From NCBI RefSeq assembly GCF_964340395.1, contig NC_135566.1:3720001-3784000 (forward strand): DNA of 64,000 nucleotides, read 5' to 3'. Source of the stretch: Glandiceps talaboti (lineage: Eukaryota; Hemichordata; Enteropneusta; Spengelidae). Under the pieces are notes generated by a model. That model was not told where the DNA came from, made no database searches, and saw only the letters and a program-made list of their open reading frames with translations. Below, piece by piece: positions 28,001-37,750 of the stretch (its first letter is position 1; each line of letters starts with the position of its first letter). The position numbers and the translations under genes were made by a program.

Positions 28001-31000
28001 AATAGACACTACATTAACTTTTGTACACTTCTTTTTTGGCAAGCAAGAGTAATTTTCTTCTTTTGCAAAACAAGCTAGCAGTCAAGGAAGTTACATTTTG
28101 TACATATTTTAGAAAAAGCTTTATCAATACACACACATACATGTAAATACATGTATGTGTAGACTGTAGTATACAACTACTATACATGACATGTACATGC
28201 ATGTGATGTCTGGTGCTCAAACCGTCTGTGTTAACTATTAATCCTGGGACTGTTTGCCCATTTCAGAGACAGCTAGCACAAATAATTACCTTGTACATTC
28301 AATATCTAATTTAGTTTAACCATGTCATAATACCATGAATAGATAGTAGATACTCCATATTTTTTTTCATTTTTTTTTTTTTTGAGTGTGGGACAAGCAA
28401 GAGTACTTTTTCTGCTTTCACAAACTTCTGTAAGGTAACAAAGCAGTGTACAACAATCACCACAATGTACACCTATGCCATCCTCCCTATACTGGTATTA
28501 AAGTATTAAACCGTACTGAGTACATGTTGTTTATAATTTCTCATGCCATGTTGGGCTATACTGTTTTCTGACCGACTGTTTAATATTGAAGTCTGCCTGT
28601 TTTACATTGAGATGCTTGTTAAATAGCTTTCTCACTTCTATTCATTGTATGTCAATACTGTATTGTTGATCAGCAAATACTGTCGATATACATAGATGTA
28701 AACTGCCATTGGCATCAAAAACGAAAAAAAGTGCAGAGTATAGGTTTGTCGGCCTCACAGTCAAATAATGAATTCCGGTTATTTAATCACAGGATGCTGT
28801 GTAATTTTGTATTTATTAATAGATTGTCATGTGTCGATTAACTTACTGACATGTAGAGTGTATATTTCAACTACTAGTAAATGAATACATTGTGTATTCA
28901 CGGTGTAAATTCAAACCAACTTGATTTCATTTATTGTTCTCCATTTGCGTAATAGGATTCTACAAGTGCAAATTTCTATTGCAGTGTGATTTACCCCAAA
29001 TGAATTAGACCTTTACAGACCAAAATAAAGAACTGAACAACCATTCACTAAACAATAGATTTACAGTACAGAGATACTGTAAAGCAAAGTAATGTACATG
29101 ACTGTATACTCTAATGAAATCACTGCTGGGTTGCAAATATCACAGAAAACAACTTGTCGTGATTTTAGCTCAAGTTTACAGTTTCTAGTCTCTCTGATAG
29201 GAACTTAAGTTTCATGCTGCATTGTAGCACATAAACTAGTCCTGGTTACAAGGTATAGACATTACTTGGAGCTCATGTAATAGAATTCTTTAGTGGTCTG
29301 AGCTTGGAGTGGACACTCCAGGTCTATGGCACTGTAGTCTAGAGGCTATCCATGGCTTTGAAGATTGCTCTTTACTACTAGTGGTCTTGAGGCTGTCGGT
29401 GGCTTTGAAGATCATTCTTCAATGCTATGGATAGCCTCTAAACTAATGGTCCTCGTGTACATTGAACACCTTCAACCCCACAACTGATCAACTGTACTGA
29501 CAAACAACAATGTGAGAACACAGATTTCAGTGGTTCTATTGTTTTCTATTGTTGTAGCTTGGTGCTGGCATAGATCTTGGAGTGGTCCTGGAAATACATT
29601 GAACACCTTCACCCTCAATTTATCAACTGTGTTGATATAAAATAATGTGAGAACACAGATTTCAGTGGTTCTATTGTTTTCTATTGTTGTATCTTAGTCC
29701 TGGCATAGATCTTGGAGTGGTCCTGGTATACATTGAACCATAGACAGTGGAGGAAAACACCTCCAACCTCACTTATCAACTGTACTGACAGACAACAAGG
29801 TGAGAACACAGATTTCAATGGTTCTATTATTTTCTATTGTTGTGTAGGCATTCTCCTGTTACACATCAAGTTACTCAAGCAGTGAACAACAGCACAGCTA
29901 TTTTAAGGTCTCCAATAACAGTGGAATACACTCTCTAACACTGACAACGATTTCACCAAAATCTGCCCACACTGGAGACATTAATGTCCTAACTATCAAA
30001 CAGTACTCCTGCTAACCATAAATTATAGGAACATGTCTGGGAATACGAATTCGTTCAGATATCTATAGTTCAGGCATGGTTCAGGTCATTGACTTTGTTG
30101 GCGTGGCATTATTTTCCATCTCCAAAACATACACCAGTCCATTTCAAGTTACTGTTCACCAGCTGTCTGATACAACCAAGAAGAAACCAATAAGAAACTG
30201 CACATTCTAGTTTCTACACTACAAGATAGAAAGATCACAACTTCTTGCTACATTTTGTCTATTGTTTCAATTTCAATCCTCCAGTGTTATATTATATATA
30301 TTAAAGATGGATTCTGCCAAGATTTGCGTCAACTAAATTTCTTTCCATTTTGCAAATCTTGCTGAGAAATTTGTAACAACCTAATTTGGATTTCACTGCT
30401 CCAGAAAATCAGTCCCTATGGTAGACAAACAAACTAGTCTAGAGGCTACTCATAAATTTCTTCTATGAAGAAAGATCTTGTGATTTGAAGCAACACATAA
30501 CACCTAGACTAACAACTGATATATGTAAGGTTCTTTCAAAATCAGTATGATCCGTCTTGTATTTGTCATTGGAGGTTGTCAGGTTGATGTTAGTGTTAGA
30601 GTAATGTGTATAAACACATACATACAAATGTACAGCACATACCATTATTACTAGTGTCATACTTAAGGTCACAGAAATCAAGTACCTTGTGTTCTTATCC
30701 ATTTGTGATCCAAACATTTTACAGTTACTATGAAGTAGATCTAAGGACATAAATCAGGTAGGTAAAGATTAGATCTGATCATCACATCATATCAGTTCTG
30801 ATGAAAGTTTACTATCAGAATTTACAATCTAGAGAGCTAATGCATCTTAAATATTTCAATGCTATTGCTTAGGTTCTGTAGCATTATATGTACAATCCAG
30901 TTTTGTGAAAATTTTGGGCTCTAGCCCCTCCCTTACCATGCCTGCCAAAATATTGAATCATGTGTGGGTAACAACATCTTTGCATAGCTATACTCATTTG

Positions 31001-34000
31001 TGTAGTATGGTACAATAAACGCAATCAAATTGATTTTTGGGTCCACACCTAAAAATCAGCTACCAAACACACTCATGATTACGACCTGTGTTATTGTACT
31101 AGTTATGGATGAATCAACCTCTAATCAACATGCATAATTATTTTAACAATTTATTTTAAAACAATTTTCAGTTAATATAATGTTGGTTGTCTAGGCCAAA
31201 AAATAATACCCTAGATACAGTTAGTGTAGCTTTAATGATCGCATTATGAAATAATACTGTAATACTTATCTTACAGCTCATTCCATCTGAGAAAACATGT
31301 ACAATATGAATTTATGTAGTAATATAGTCATGAATATATATACATTGTACAACAACAAGGTCATCAGACTTCAATGAATAGTTCTCTAAAAGAGAAAAAT
31401 GAAATTTTTTTGTAGGCAATGCTGTGTTTTGAAAAGTTGACAGTTACAGCATTGTCAGGTTTCAGTCTTTGAAATCATGACAAGAGAAATTTGGTGAATA
31501 TTCTAAAACTCACAATCAAAACAAAAATTGTAATTGTTGGTGCATGTCGGCATGGTAACAAAAATATGACACTATCTGTCTAAATTTACTGCCAAGCATT
31601 TTTAGATTAGCCAGATATACTTCAGCCTGAACTCAATAAACCTGCATGTTCAGACATAGTCAGTACTATATTTATATTTTACAAAAATAGGAAAATATTG
31701 TCAAACTTCAATACTAATATCTAATAAACATATATGAAATATTGTCAAATTTCAATACAATATTACATGTATTATTATTTTTGTTCATGGCCTTGTTTAC
31801 ATTTGAAATGGAGTTGTTTGAATGAGTTGTGTCCAAGGTTTAGTTTCCAGCTAAGGTCAGGGGTCAAGTTCTACTTTCCACACAATGCATTCACTATTCA
31901 CCATAGTCATAAACTGTACAGTCTATAGGGATCATAAGTAGGTAAACACCATTTGTGTTCCCTTGTACATTTCACCAGGTCAAGATTACCACTCCAAAAC
32001 TAATGTTACTTAGTTATTTGTATATAACGGAATTATAAATTTTGCCACGTATTATCCATCTGCGGTAGCCATCATCATCTGTGTTATCAAACTTAAAAAA
32101 ACACTTCAACTGCAATGTAGTCTACAGTACAAGTGTACAAGTTATGTATTGCCATAACAGTATTGGTTGGTTGGACTGGAGTGTTTGGGTCATTTTGTTG
32201 TACAGCATACTGTTGGTATAGATCTATGTACTGTATAGCCTGTTTAAAGTCATCATTCACTGGCTGTGTTCGAAACAACCATGCAGAAACCAGTAAGAAA
32301 CTGCATACATGTATATGTGTATGACTATATCAAGTATATTCTGTCTGAGTATGCATATCGGTAACTGAGGTGTAAGTCCATTTATAGTTTTTACCACTCT
32401 AAAAATATACCAGGGCTGAGGTATATATATAGGAAATACAAACCGTCCCATCCTGACAAGGATTACTATACTAAGGAGTGATTGAGGTAGAATGCCTACA
32501 TGTTACATGTAAATGGGGCTATGTGGAGTGACCAAACCTAAAGCTTCACTACAAGTATTATTCTGTTGTGAGGACATTAGAGGTTGGTATCTCAAAGTCT
32601 AAATAAAAAATATACATTTTACTTAGTAGTAATACAATTTATGTTTACTTGTTGTTACTAAAAAATAGTGACTGAAATAAAAAAGGAATAAAATATTTTC
32701 AGTAATTTTTCAAAGTTTTATTTCAACTCTACTTCGAGGTAAAGGTTGTAATTAGAAGTCTGAGTCATCACTCATTCTTCCAGTTATCATACACACTAAC
32801 AGTTTGAATTCAAATATGTATACATGTAGAGTTAATTAGTGTGCAATATTAGAAATTTACAGGGCTACCTCTCCATTTTTTTTCTAAATTTGGAAAGCAA
32901 AGGGACTCATATCAAATATTAACATGCACAAGTACCAGCAACTTTTAAAATCTTCTATTTTGATAAACATACTGCACTAAATGATGCAAATTCATACACC
33001 TATATACATGTATACATGTTGTGTGATGTGTACCTTAAGATATTGGTAGAAACGCATAAAAACAAGAAAATACTTATGCTAATGTCTTTCTTTTATTTTT
33101 GTTTAATTTGACAGGTTGATGAATGATGAAACTACCGTACCTACTGCATAATAGCCTGTATAGAGAAGCCTGACTTGGTGTACAAAGCTAGAATGGACCT
33201 AATGACACTACTACATAATGACAAGAAACGGGTCTCTTCTCTGGAAAACATTTTTCTTTCTACATTATTTCAAATTTCAAAGATGGACATACATTTTGGC
33301 ATATAAATACAAATTTGATATTGACTCTCAACCAACCACTTTAGACAGCAACACATACTCAAAGCATTAAATGGACGATGACAACGACGGTGGCGACAGT
33401 GGCGACGATGACAAAGATATGATTTTAACTTAGGCTGTTTAAAAAAGCCAAGTATCAGAATTTACCTATATGCCTACATTTTGTTTATATATAAAAATTT
33501 GAGTGTGTGTGTATCTGTGTGTGTGGTTTATCCTTTATGTATGAGATTGTTATGTTTACTCATACAATTGTTAATCCTATTTATGTCTATTCATATAATC
33601 GCATATTATATAACTTTCCAGAAATCAAAGGGCAACGTTTTCAGTATCTATGAACTCTTATATTAAGACCAATAGTCCCCATCAAAAAACCACTATCCTT
33701 ATATATATCAAATAGGCCAGGCTAACATTGACTTCACTCCACAATATGTGCAATTGATAGTTTATTTCCTGATCTGCATTGATGTGTGACAATTGTTAAT
33801 AGCAATCTCTCTCTTTAGAATGCTATTTACAATCAAATTTAACCTGCAAGTGTGCGAAAAGGTCTATGATCCTGGCTCAGTACATAGCAAAATACAGAGT
33901 GACTCAACTGATCAGAGCTGATGTACATCACATGGGATTCAAACTTTTAAATTTAATCGGCTTATAATTGTCTGTAACAACTGTGCTTTTGAATCGTTTA

Positions 34001-35746
34001 TGAATTAAAACCATATTTCATTCATTTATAATTAAATGTGGTATCTTTTTTTTAGCCATCTCATGCTAATTTTGAAACGGTAATAATTACTGCTTGAGGA
34101 AAATTCTCAAGGGAAAATGCCATTCTTCTCTCTTTAGGTGATCCACCATACATGTACATCATGCATATTGTGCATAGAACTTTTGTCACCGGAAATTACT
34201 ATTTCAACCAAATATGCAATAACATCATGTTATCACTGAGAGCCATTGTTTATTTGGTATAATGTGTGATATTCTGACATGACAGAACAAGTTTATTTTC
34301 CATACTTGTGTATAACACCAAGGCCAAACCTAACACTAATACAGTCACAGAGTTTATTTTCACACTACTCAAGCATATTGTATACCTACTACAGTCTCAG
34401 ACCGTGTCCTCAATTTCACCTATAATAGACTTACTACCTGAAATAAAAATTTCTGCACACTGAAAACTCATACAAGTTCTCCATATACATAACTGTTGTA
34501 TCACCATGAAGGAAGAATGTCTCTTGTGTTGAATACTCTTTACCTCCATGATGTTCAAATGACAGAATTATCACTTGTTGGGTCAACTCTCTAGTTGACC
34601 TATCACTAAGGTCAAACTGGTGAATATCAAACAAGTGTTAATTCTGGCAGTTCACTTTGTGGTATAACCAAAGATTGCACTAAAAATGTTCTGTTTGATA
34701 TGTGGTGTATCATTCACTTGTAATCTACTGTACTACTAGCAGAATATTTTAGTGTAGAGAGCTTCTTGAGATAGTAACACCAAGACAGGTCTCTACACAA
34801 CTTTGTAGCATTTACAGATCATACAGAAAACATTCTGCAGGATCTGTGGCTTACCATTGGCTCATAAACCTACTGCACTTACCGTAGTATCAAGTGATGA
34901 GTCAAGATCATCACTATTTGAGGCACGTCTTGGTGTGGAAGACAAGGATCGACTCCCAAATCTTTCTGTATCTTTGTATCTTTGTAAATCAGCTTGTAAT
35001 AAATCCCGTTCTAGCTGTAACTTTCTAGCCAGGTTTTCCTTGTCAGTAATCTCCTGGTCCTTGCTTTTCAGCATTCTCTTAAGACCCTGCAGACTACCAA
35101 AATCTTTTTTATCCTCCTTATCTGGCTGCTGCAATATCCTTTTAATTTCACTTTCATAATGATTTTTCATTCGTTTCATTTCCTCTTCCTTCTCACGTTC
35201 ACTTTTACATTTTAATTTGTATTGCTCCTCAGCCCTTTTCTTGGCATCCTTTAAGGTTCTGATCTCTAGCATCAGTCGTCCTTCAAGATCATTGGTAGCT
35301 CCGTGTAACTGGGTGGCCACTTGTTTTCTTGTATTTTCCTGAGCAATCCTCACACCGTCTTCGTGTTGGTGTAGTAACTTCACCTGTATATTCTTCAGTT
35401 CGTCTTCTTTGTATTGCAGAATTTGTCTGATTTCAACATCTTTATCTCTTGCCATGCTTTCCCTGAGTCTTTGTAACTCCAAATGTTTTTCTGTCAATAA
35501 TTTTATACTTGTCTCCTCTACTGCTTTATCTTTCTCTTTTTCAAGTTTGTCACGCACAGCTCTAACCTCATGTACTTTCTCCTTATGCACCATTTTGGTT
35601 CTGTGTTTTTCGGAGTCCACCTCGGCCCTAAGCTTATTAATTCGCCTTTTCAGCTCCTCGTTAGCCTTTTTCAGGTTAACGTTGGATGGAGAACCTCTCG
35701 TTGGTGAGCTGCGGTGAACAACTTCTGGAGACTGCATTGCGAGCAT
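2128..35746 (-). CDS. JAKMIP: JAKMIP-like coiled-coil protein, gene-level entry (3'-partial)
   Basis: Two dependable exons are visible, 35746-34883 (288 codons) and 2247-2128 (40 codons). Both boundaries are phase 0, so they can join in frame across a gap of about 32.6 kb. The family (JAKMIP1/2/3, also called Marlin or Jamip) consists of cytosolic coiled-coil proteins that bind microtubules and, for JAKMIP1, the kinases Tyk2/Jak1 and GABA-B receptors. From memory of the vertebrate proteins, the visible order ANEEL...RDKDVEIR...LKDAKKRAEE...ESEIKRI...KLQLERDLL...LLRKNSELQTQVQRLEK follows JAKMIP1. The vertebrate segment between the two exons (AELNATIRKLEDRN-type) was not found, so one small exon is probably missed. 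The C-terminal half lies off the window. The paralogue number cannot be assigned. Confidence 0.8.
2443..2702 (+). repeat. Dispersed repeat family A, copy 1
   Basis: The core GATGTAAAATCATGAAATG (2622-2640) is followed by ACTCTCTAGAACC, TATGAAAATGTCTCTA and a TCCT.GA.TG..GTTCC end. The same core and order recur at 6729, 39679, 44251 and about 54993. The 5' portion (GAATATTCATGACTCCTGAG) is matched in reverse complement at 39541-39578. Copy 1 and copy 4 also share AAAGGCACAAAATCAAC and CTCTGAAATC upstream. Confidence 0.7.
3062..3090. repeat. (ATTC)n microsatellite
   Basis: About seven uninterrupted copies of ATTC. No coding or regulatory role is apparent. Confidence 0.9.
3162..3531. repeat. 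Minisatellite, four copies of about 86-111 bp
   Basis: Copies begin at about 3162, 3256, 3342 and 3453, each with GCAATGTATAG followed by TTTAGG, ATCTCAAATTATCA, CTTATAATAACAAAATTTG and CCATTCA. Spacing varies because of small indels. Confidence 0.85.
4298..4518. repeat. CT-rich low-complexity tract
   Basis: A polypyrimidine-rich tract of CTCT, CTCG, CTGT and CTTT units. Open frames across it on both strands are products of the repeat and are not genes. Confidence 0.9.
5535..5860. mobile_element. Foldback element, inverted repeats about 250 bp apart
   Basis: CGTATAGTCAAATGG (5556-5570) is the exact reverse complement of CCATTTGACTATACG (5824-5838). Outside these arms the pairing continues imperfectly (CATCTCGGTCATCTCTTC versus GGAGAAATATAGAGAGATCG). 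No ORF lies between. A degraded MITE or foldback transposon is the simplest reading. Confidence 0.5.
6729..6801 (+). repeat. Dispersed repeat family A, copy 2
   Basis: The core GATGTAAGTTCATGAAATG (6729-6747) is followed by TATGAAAATGTCTCTATTTC and CTGGAGAGGTGTTC. It lies in the long JAKMIP intron. Confidence 0.7.
7232..7515. repeat. Degenerate pentanucleotide array, ACAGT/GCAGT/ACGGT/GTGCG type
   Basis: About 55 pentamers related to ACAGT, with patches converted to GTGCG and GTGTG. Six-frame translations are all open because a 5-bp unit cycles frames without stops; none is a gene. Confidence 0.92.
7996..8480. repeat. Minisatellite, about 58-bp unit, eight copies
   Basis: Copies start at about 7996, 8054, 8113, 8170, 8228, 8286 and then more diverged to about 8480. 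The unit contains AAATTACAGGA.GGCTCACTA, CCCCTTGTTATGATACTATG and TTG.GG.AGGGCACT. Confidence 0.88.
8599..8648. repeat. Two adjacent perfect hairpins
   Basis: AACCATAGACA / TGTCTATGGTT (8599-8609 and 8611-8621) form an 11-bp palindrome around one base. It is followed at once by GTTCAATGA / TCATTGAAC (about 8619-8648), with AT-rich loop sequence. The role is unknown. Confidence 0.7.
9040..9195. repeat. (ATAC)n microsatellite
   Basis: About 39 tetranucleotide units without interruption, followed by a CA-rich tract to 9367. Confidence 0.95.
9196..9367. repeat. CA-rich microsatellite
   Basis: Imperfect CA, CACATA and CACACAAA units, ending in a purer (CA)n run at about 9325-9367. Confidence 0.93.
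9623..9649. repeat. (GAT)n trinucleotide run
   Basis: About nine uninterrupted GAT units in noncoding sequence. Confidence 0.9.
10824..11137 (+). other. Orphan open reading frame, coding status doubtful
   Basis: About 104 codons are open on the plus strand, inside the JAKMIP intron and antisense to it. The first Met is at 10946. The inferred peptide includes YYWYPGDDINSENCQWCDII and FRYPPDKAVDFGKIAEFHDY, whose composition is less repetitive than that of neighbouring random frames. No splice or Kozak support and no recognised family. It may be chance or a relic of a transposon or retrocopy. Confidence 0.15.
12168..12181 (-). promoter_or_regulatory. CTCF-type motif (TCAATAGGGGGCGC on minus strand)
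   Basis: The minus-strand word fits the bilaterian CTCF core pattern CCA-N-YAG-RGGGC-RC with a mismatch near the 5' side. It sits in otherwise AT-rich intron. Motif matching alone does not show binding. Confidence 0.4.
12513..12566. repeat. (GT)n microsatellite
   Basis: A nearly pure GT run. Confidence 0.95.
12670..13063. repeat. Compound GT / GTAT / GCAT microsatellite
   Basis: Mixed TGTA, GCAT, GTGTAT and GT runs with a short (TA)n at about 12982. Frames open across it are repeat artefacts. Confidence 0.93.
14431..14722 (+). mobile_element. Non-LTR retrotransposon (LINE) 3' end, degraded
   Basis: From 14431, TGG AAT TCA... reads WNSLPFEIRNIND. After a 1-nt frameshift, 14474-14527 reads DIFKRSLKTHLFRQHFK and a stop. 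The W-N-S-L-P-x-E-I-R and F-K-x-x-L-K-T-H-L-F motif pair is the hallmark C-terminal end of CR1/L2/Rex-type reverse transcriptase ORFs. It is followed by a short 3' UTR with a GCGCTGAGACGCATGTGTAGCGCG-like hairpin (about 14659-14682) and an AATAAT tail to about 14722. This is a 5'-truncated dead copy in the JAKMIP intron, antisense to the gene. Confidence 0.8.
14910..15560. repeat. Minisatellite, 44-60 bp units, about 13 copies
   Basis: Every unit contains GCTGACAATGGACTACCTCC and ATACCATCATCA. Some units then have GCCACTCTCATCACAG plus ATAGCA or GTACATGTAGCA, and others skip to CATGTAGTA. This gives two interleaved higher-order unit types. Confidence 0.92.
15601..15831. repeat. (ACAGT)n pentanucleotide array
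   Basis: About 46 units, nearly perfect to 15725 and with occasional TCAGT or ACACT variants after that. It is the reverse complement of the array at 16608-16701. Confidence 0.95.
16608..16701. repeat. (ACTGT)n pentanucleotide array
   Basis: About 18 perfect units. It is inverted relative to the ACAGT array 0.8 kb to the left. Confidence 0.95.
17640..18520. repeat. Diverged minisatellite, about 60-bp unit
   Basis: Repeated TCAATGTTGTTACTCTGTAA then TGTATTTCTATC blocks, about 13-14 copies with strong divergence. Confidence 0.8.
19918..19941. repeat. Perfect hairpin ATAGACAGT / ACTGTCTAT
   Basis: Nine-bp arms at 19918-19926 and 19933-19941 with a 6-nt loop. The same CATAGACAGT word occurs in the 8601 hairpin and near 29748. 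Confidence 0.6.
20480..20790. repeat. Minisatellite, about 80-bp unit, four copies
   Basis: Units share AATTATGGT, GGTATGGAAATCTATGCAAA, ATTTCCCAC and GTTACCAGGGTA. Confidence 0.82.
21660..22330. repeat. Long tandem repeat, about 175-200 bp unit, four copies
   Basis: Copies begin at about 21677, 21852, 22046 and 22248 with GACAGCAGGGACTCCAGGTT, then GTCACTGTC.AG.AAAC and TGTAAATATTCC. Long units of this size are more satellite-like than the other arrays. Confidence 0.85.
22600..23010. repeat. Minisatellite, about 45-bp unit, about nine copies
   Basis: Units contain AGTCTCTGGGCTATACTGTC and AAGTCAGTATGTCGTCAGATAGCC variants. Confidence 0.88.
23922..23950. repeat. (TATAG)n short pentanucleotide run
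   Basis: About six units of ATAGT. Confidence 0.85.
24525..24595. mobile_element. MITE family B, short copy
   Basis: AGGCTATCTGTGGCTTCAAA (about 24528) and CATGGATAGCCTCT (about 24581-24594) are inverted relative to each other, with an AATCT...AGATT inner stem. The ends match the 29335-29445 element. Confidence 0.55.
24601..24650. repeat. (CACAT)n / CACAC short run
   Basis: Interrupted ACATCACACC-type pentamers. Confidence 0.75.
24900..25230. repeat. Diverged minisatellite, about 60-bp unit
   Basis: Five or six units around AAAAGGTGCAAGTCAGATAA followed by TTTCCAATTCAC variants. Confidence 0.75.
25840..26350. repeat. Diverged minisatellite, about 60-65-bp unit
   Basis: Units share TTGTTTAAAT, ATTTGAACAAATACTAA, ACTTGGATCCTGATAT and similar blocks, with heavy drift. 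Confidence 0.75.
29335..29445. mobile_element. MITE family B, foldback copy
   Basis: TAGTCTAGAGGCTATCCATG plus GCTTTGAAGATTG (left) pairs with the reverse complement of the right end (TAGTTTAGAGGCTATCCATA, GCATTGAAGAATG). An extra internal GAGGCTGTCGGTGGCTTTGA copy lies near 29391. It is about 111 bp with no ORF. Confidence 0.65.
29460..29850. repeat. Tandem repeat, about 135-155 bp unit, three copies
   Basis: Units share ATCAACTGTACTGACA.ACAA, GTGAGAACACAGATTTCA, GGTTCTATTGTTTTCTATTG and CATAGATCTTGGAGTGGTCC. It lies immediately beside the family B element. Confidence 0.85.
30435..30470. mobile_element. MITE family B, terminal fragment
   Basis: TAGTCTAGAGGCTACTCATA at 30435 matches the left terminus of the 29335 element. 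Only one end is recognisable. A TTTCTTC/GAAGAAA hairpin follows. Confidence 0.4.
34581..34600. repeat. Perfect hairpin GGTCAACT-CTCT-AGTTGACC
   Basis: Eight-bp arms with a 4-nt loop, about 280 bp beyond the donor of the first JAKMIP exon. It could be chance. Confidence 0.5.
34883..35746 (-). CDS. JAKMIP: JAKMIP-like first coding exon
   Basis: This 864-nt exon starts at ATG 35746 (MLAMQSPEVVHRSSPTRGSP); a second in-frame Met is at codon 4. It ends at ACG|GTAAGT after SSLDTT. Residues about 25-265 are almost unbroken coiled coil, rich in Lys, Glu, Arg, Leu and Gln, with no Pro-rich breaks. Landmarks are KKANEELKRRINKLRAEVDS, MARDKDVEIRQILQ, LEIRTLKDAKKRAEEQYK, NHYESEIKRILQQ and LARKLQLERDLLQADLQRYK. 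The tail is Ser-rich (RFGSRSLSSTPRRASNSDDL). This pattern and order match the N-terminal third of vertebrate JAKMIP proteins. An AG lies just upstream of the ATG (GTTAG|CAATG), so a spliced 5' leader is possible. Confidence 0.88.
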
Positions 35747-35759
35747 TGCTAACGGATGT

Positions 35760-36450
35760 ACGAGGCGATCAAATAAAATTATAAAATAGCAACAGTCAGA
35801 ACGTGTGCTACTGCACTACACTACCTGAAGTTGAACGAAACACAAAATCTACGCGTAACACATATAAATCGTAAAATCTAAGCACAACAGTTGATTACCC
35901 CATGATTCAAACAGTATTATCTGAAGGCCGTAGTCCTGTACAATCAATGGTAAAGCTGTTTTGGTAACACCAAGCAGCTCGCCCCATGACTGAAATAAAA
36001 TCCAACCGGCGAATGTCGCGATCCTTTCCAACGGTAATATGTATTTAAGCGTCTACCACCACTGCACCAGTGAAATTCGTTGATTAATTGACACAGTTCT
36101 TTGCGGCTACACTACAAATAGCACCAAATTCAATAACTTCACACAATAATTTTGGCTCCAGAATATATATCCAACTCATACGAAAGTTATGGAATACGAA
36201 CAAAATTAAACGCTATCGAAAGTTCACACTAAAACTTGAAACTCACGGCAACAATCGGAAAGTTGTCCGCCATTGAACAACAGTTGACTTGACTAATCTG
36301 CCCTTTGACCCGAACACAAAATTTGCATAAGTAATTGCCAACGCAAAAACGTAAAGATGAAAAGCCTTGTCAGAGTCGAGCGCTCGATGCGGCCGGGGTT
36401 AGGAAAAATGTCATGACGTCATTTTAACATTGAAGAAATTTCAAAAAATC
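35760..36450 (-). promoter_or_regulatory. Putative JAKMIP 5' leader and promoter region
   Basis: This is richer in CpG than the flanks. It contains a CRE palindrome TGACGTCA (36414-36421), a 12-bp palindrome TCGAGCGCTCGA (36376-36387), and at 36449 a CCAAT word on the plus strand. On the minus strand, 36273 starts ATGGCGGAC in a good context (MADNFPIVA) and meets a GTGAGT donor at 36246. The position, just upstream of the first JAKMIP coding exon, suggests a promoter with a short leader exon. No TATA box is placed. Confidence 0.4.
36247..36273 (-). CDS. Possible short leader or alternative first exon (MADNFPIVA)
   Basis: ATG GCG GAC AAC TTT CCG ATT GTT GCC lies before GTGAGT. Read through, the frame stops after 14 codons. 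If spliced to the AG just before the JAKMIP ATG (GTTAG|CAATG), the frame does not match JAKMIP, so it would be a leader uORF or belong to another acceptor. The ATGGCGGAC start context is typical of metazoan start sites. Confidence 0.2.
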
Positions 36451-37750
36451 CAATCACATTCCTTATTTTTTGAGATTGCGCGAAAGGAATTCATTATTCA
36501 GCTGATGTAAGCTAGCCCTTTCACTCGGACCTATCATAACCTCAACGTATTCATTGTTGGAAAAGAAAAAATACGAATAAGGTGAAACTTTTTTCACTTT
36601 GGCCAAATTTTAGGTGTCTCCTGAGTGTATAATCAATAATAAACAGACAGTCCCCCTTTTTAATTTTCCTACAACAAAAAACAACTGAACAGTCCCCTGT
36701 ATCTCTTGGTTAGACGACATGCGACATCGATTATTGGACATGTAATGTGATATCATGTAACAATACTCATTTGTAGGGCTCTGAAAAAGAACAGGGTTCT
36801 AACAAAATATTTAAATTTTTAGACATGTAAATTTCCATAATTGATTCAAACGTAAAGAATGTAAAGGAATGTTATCCTTCAAAATAAACTGACACAATTT
36901 ACGTCACGTATGTCATGTTAATAAAAGTAAGAAGTAAAGCGAACTAGACTGGTTACTGAAACCAAGAGTTTAAAGTATACCACTAGACTCGCTCAAGCCT
37001 CTATACTTTTTCAACTCTTTATTTTAATACAATTTTTTGTGTGAAATAGTGACTTAAGTGACCTAAGTGACCTAAGTGAATGATTACGACTTGGGTACAG
37101 TCCGGTGAACATTAAGCCCATATCATAGAGGAGACTACTAGTAAATGGAAAAATTTAAAAAAATAAAATAAAAAACGAAAAGTTCACCACATTTTTCTTC
37201 ATCGTTCAAATGAATAACACATTTAATACATTTGAAGATTATGAGAAAGAAAATCTGCCAACAATGGACTGGTGCCAGTACTAGTCTAGTGTACTATTAT
37301 GTCAGTGACATTGTACTGGTGTACCTCAACTAAAGTTCTTAGTATTTGTTTGTTATTTCATTGAATCTCAGCTCTAGAGTACCACACTGTATGTTAACTG
37401 ATCGTTGAAAATAATAAACATCGATCGTTCCAAATGTTCTAGAAATGTTGGATATTTCTTACCCTTATACAATCCATGTCGTTCACTCGATCACACATTG
37501 TACTTCATGAATGGACCAGAAATTAAAATTTGCTGAAATCATGGAAGTATTAAACTACAACCCGACAGGGAAGTAGTAAACTTAAAGCAATTTTTGATAC
37601 TTCCATATCGATACTTTATTGTGGGATTCGTTTCATCTAGTCTAGTTCCTATACAGGGTCTAGATCTATACTTTAACACTTTAAATTGCTCCTGGCCGGA
37701 ATATCACTTAAAAGATCTTCATACCGTAAAAGGCCCTTCCTCTGCCCCCT

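Larger units (their letters stand above)
2248..34882. other. Long JAKMIP intron region, no dependable exon found
   Basis: Between the two JAKMIP exons I found no segment with good splice sites and a coiled-coil reading frame. The region contains minisatellites (3162-3531, 7996-8480, 14910-15560, 17640-18520, 20480-20790, 21660-22330, 22600-23010, 24900-25230, 25840-26350, 29460-29850), microsatellites, a LINE 3' end, and several foldback or MITE-like elements, all listed separately. The remainder is AT-rich sequence with no evident structure. A missed JAKMIP exon is likely. Confidence 0.6.
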
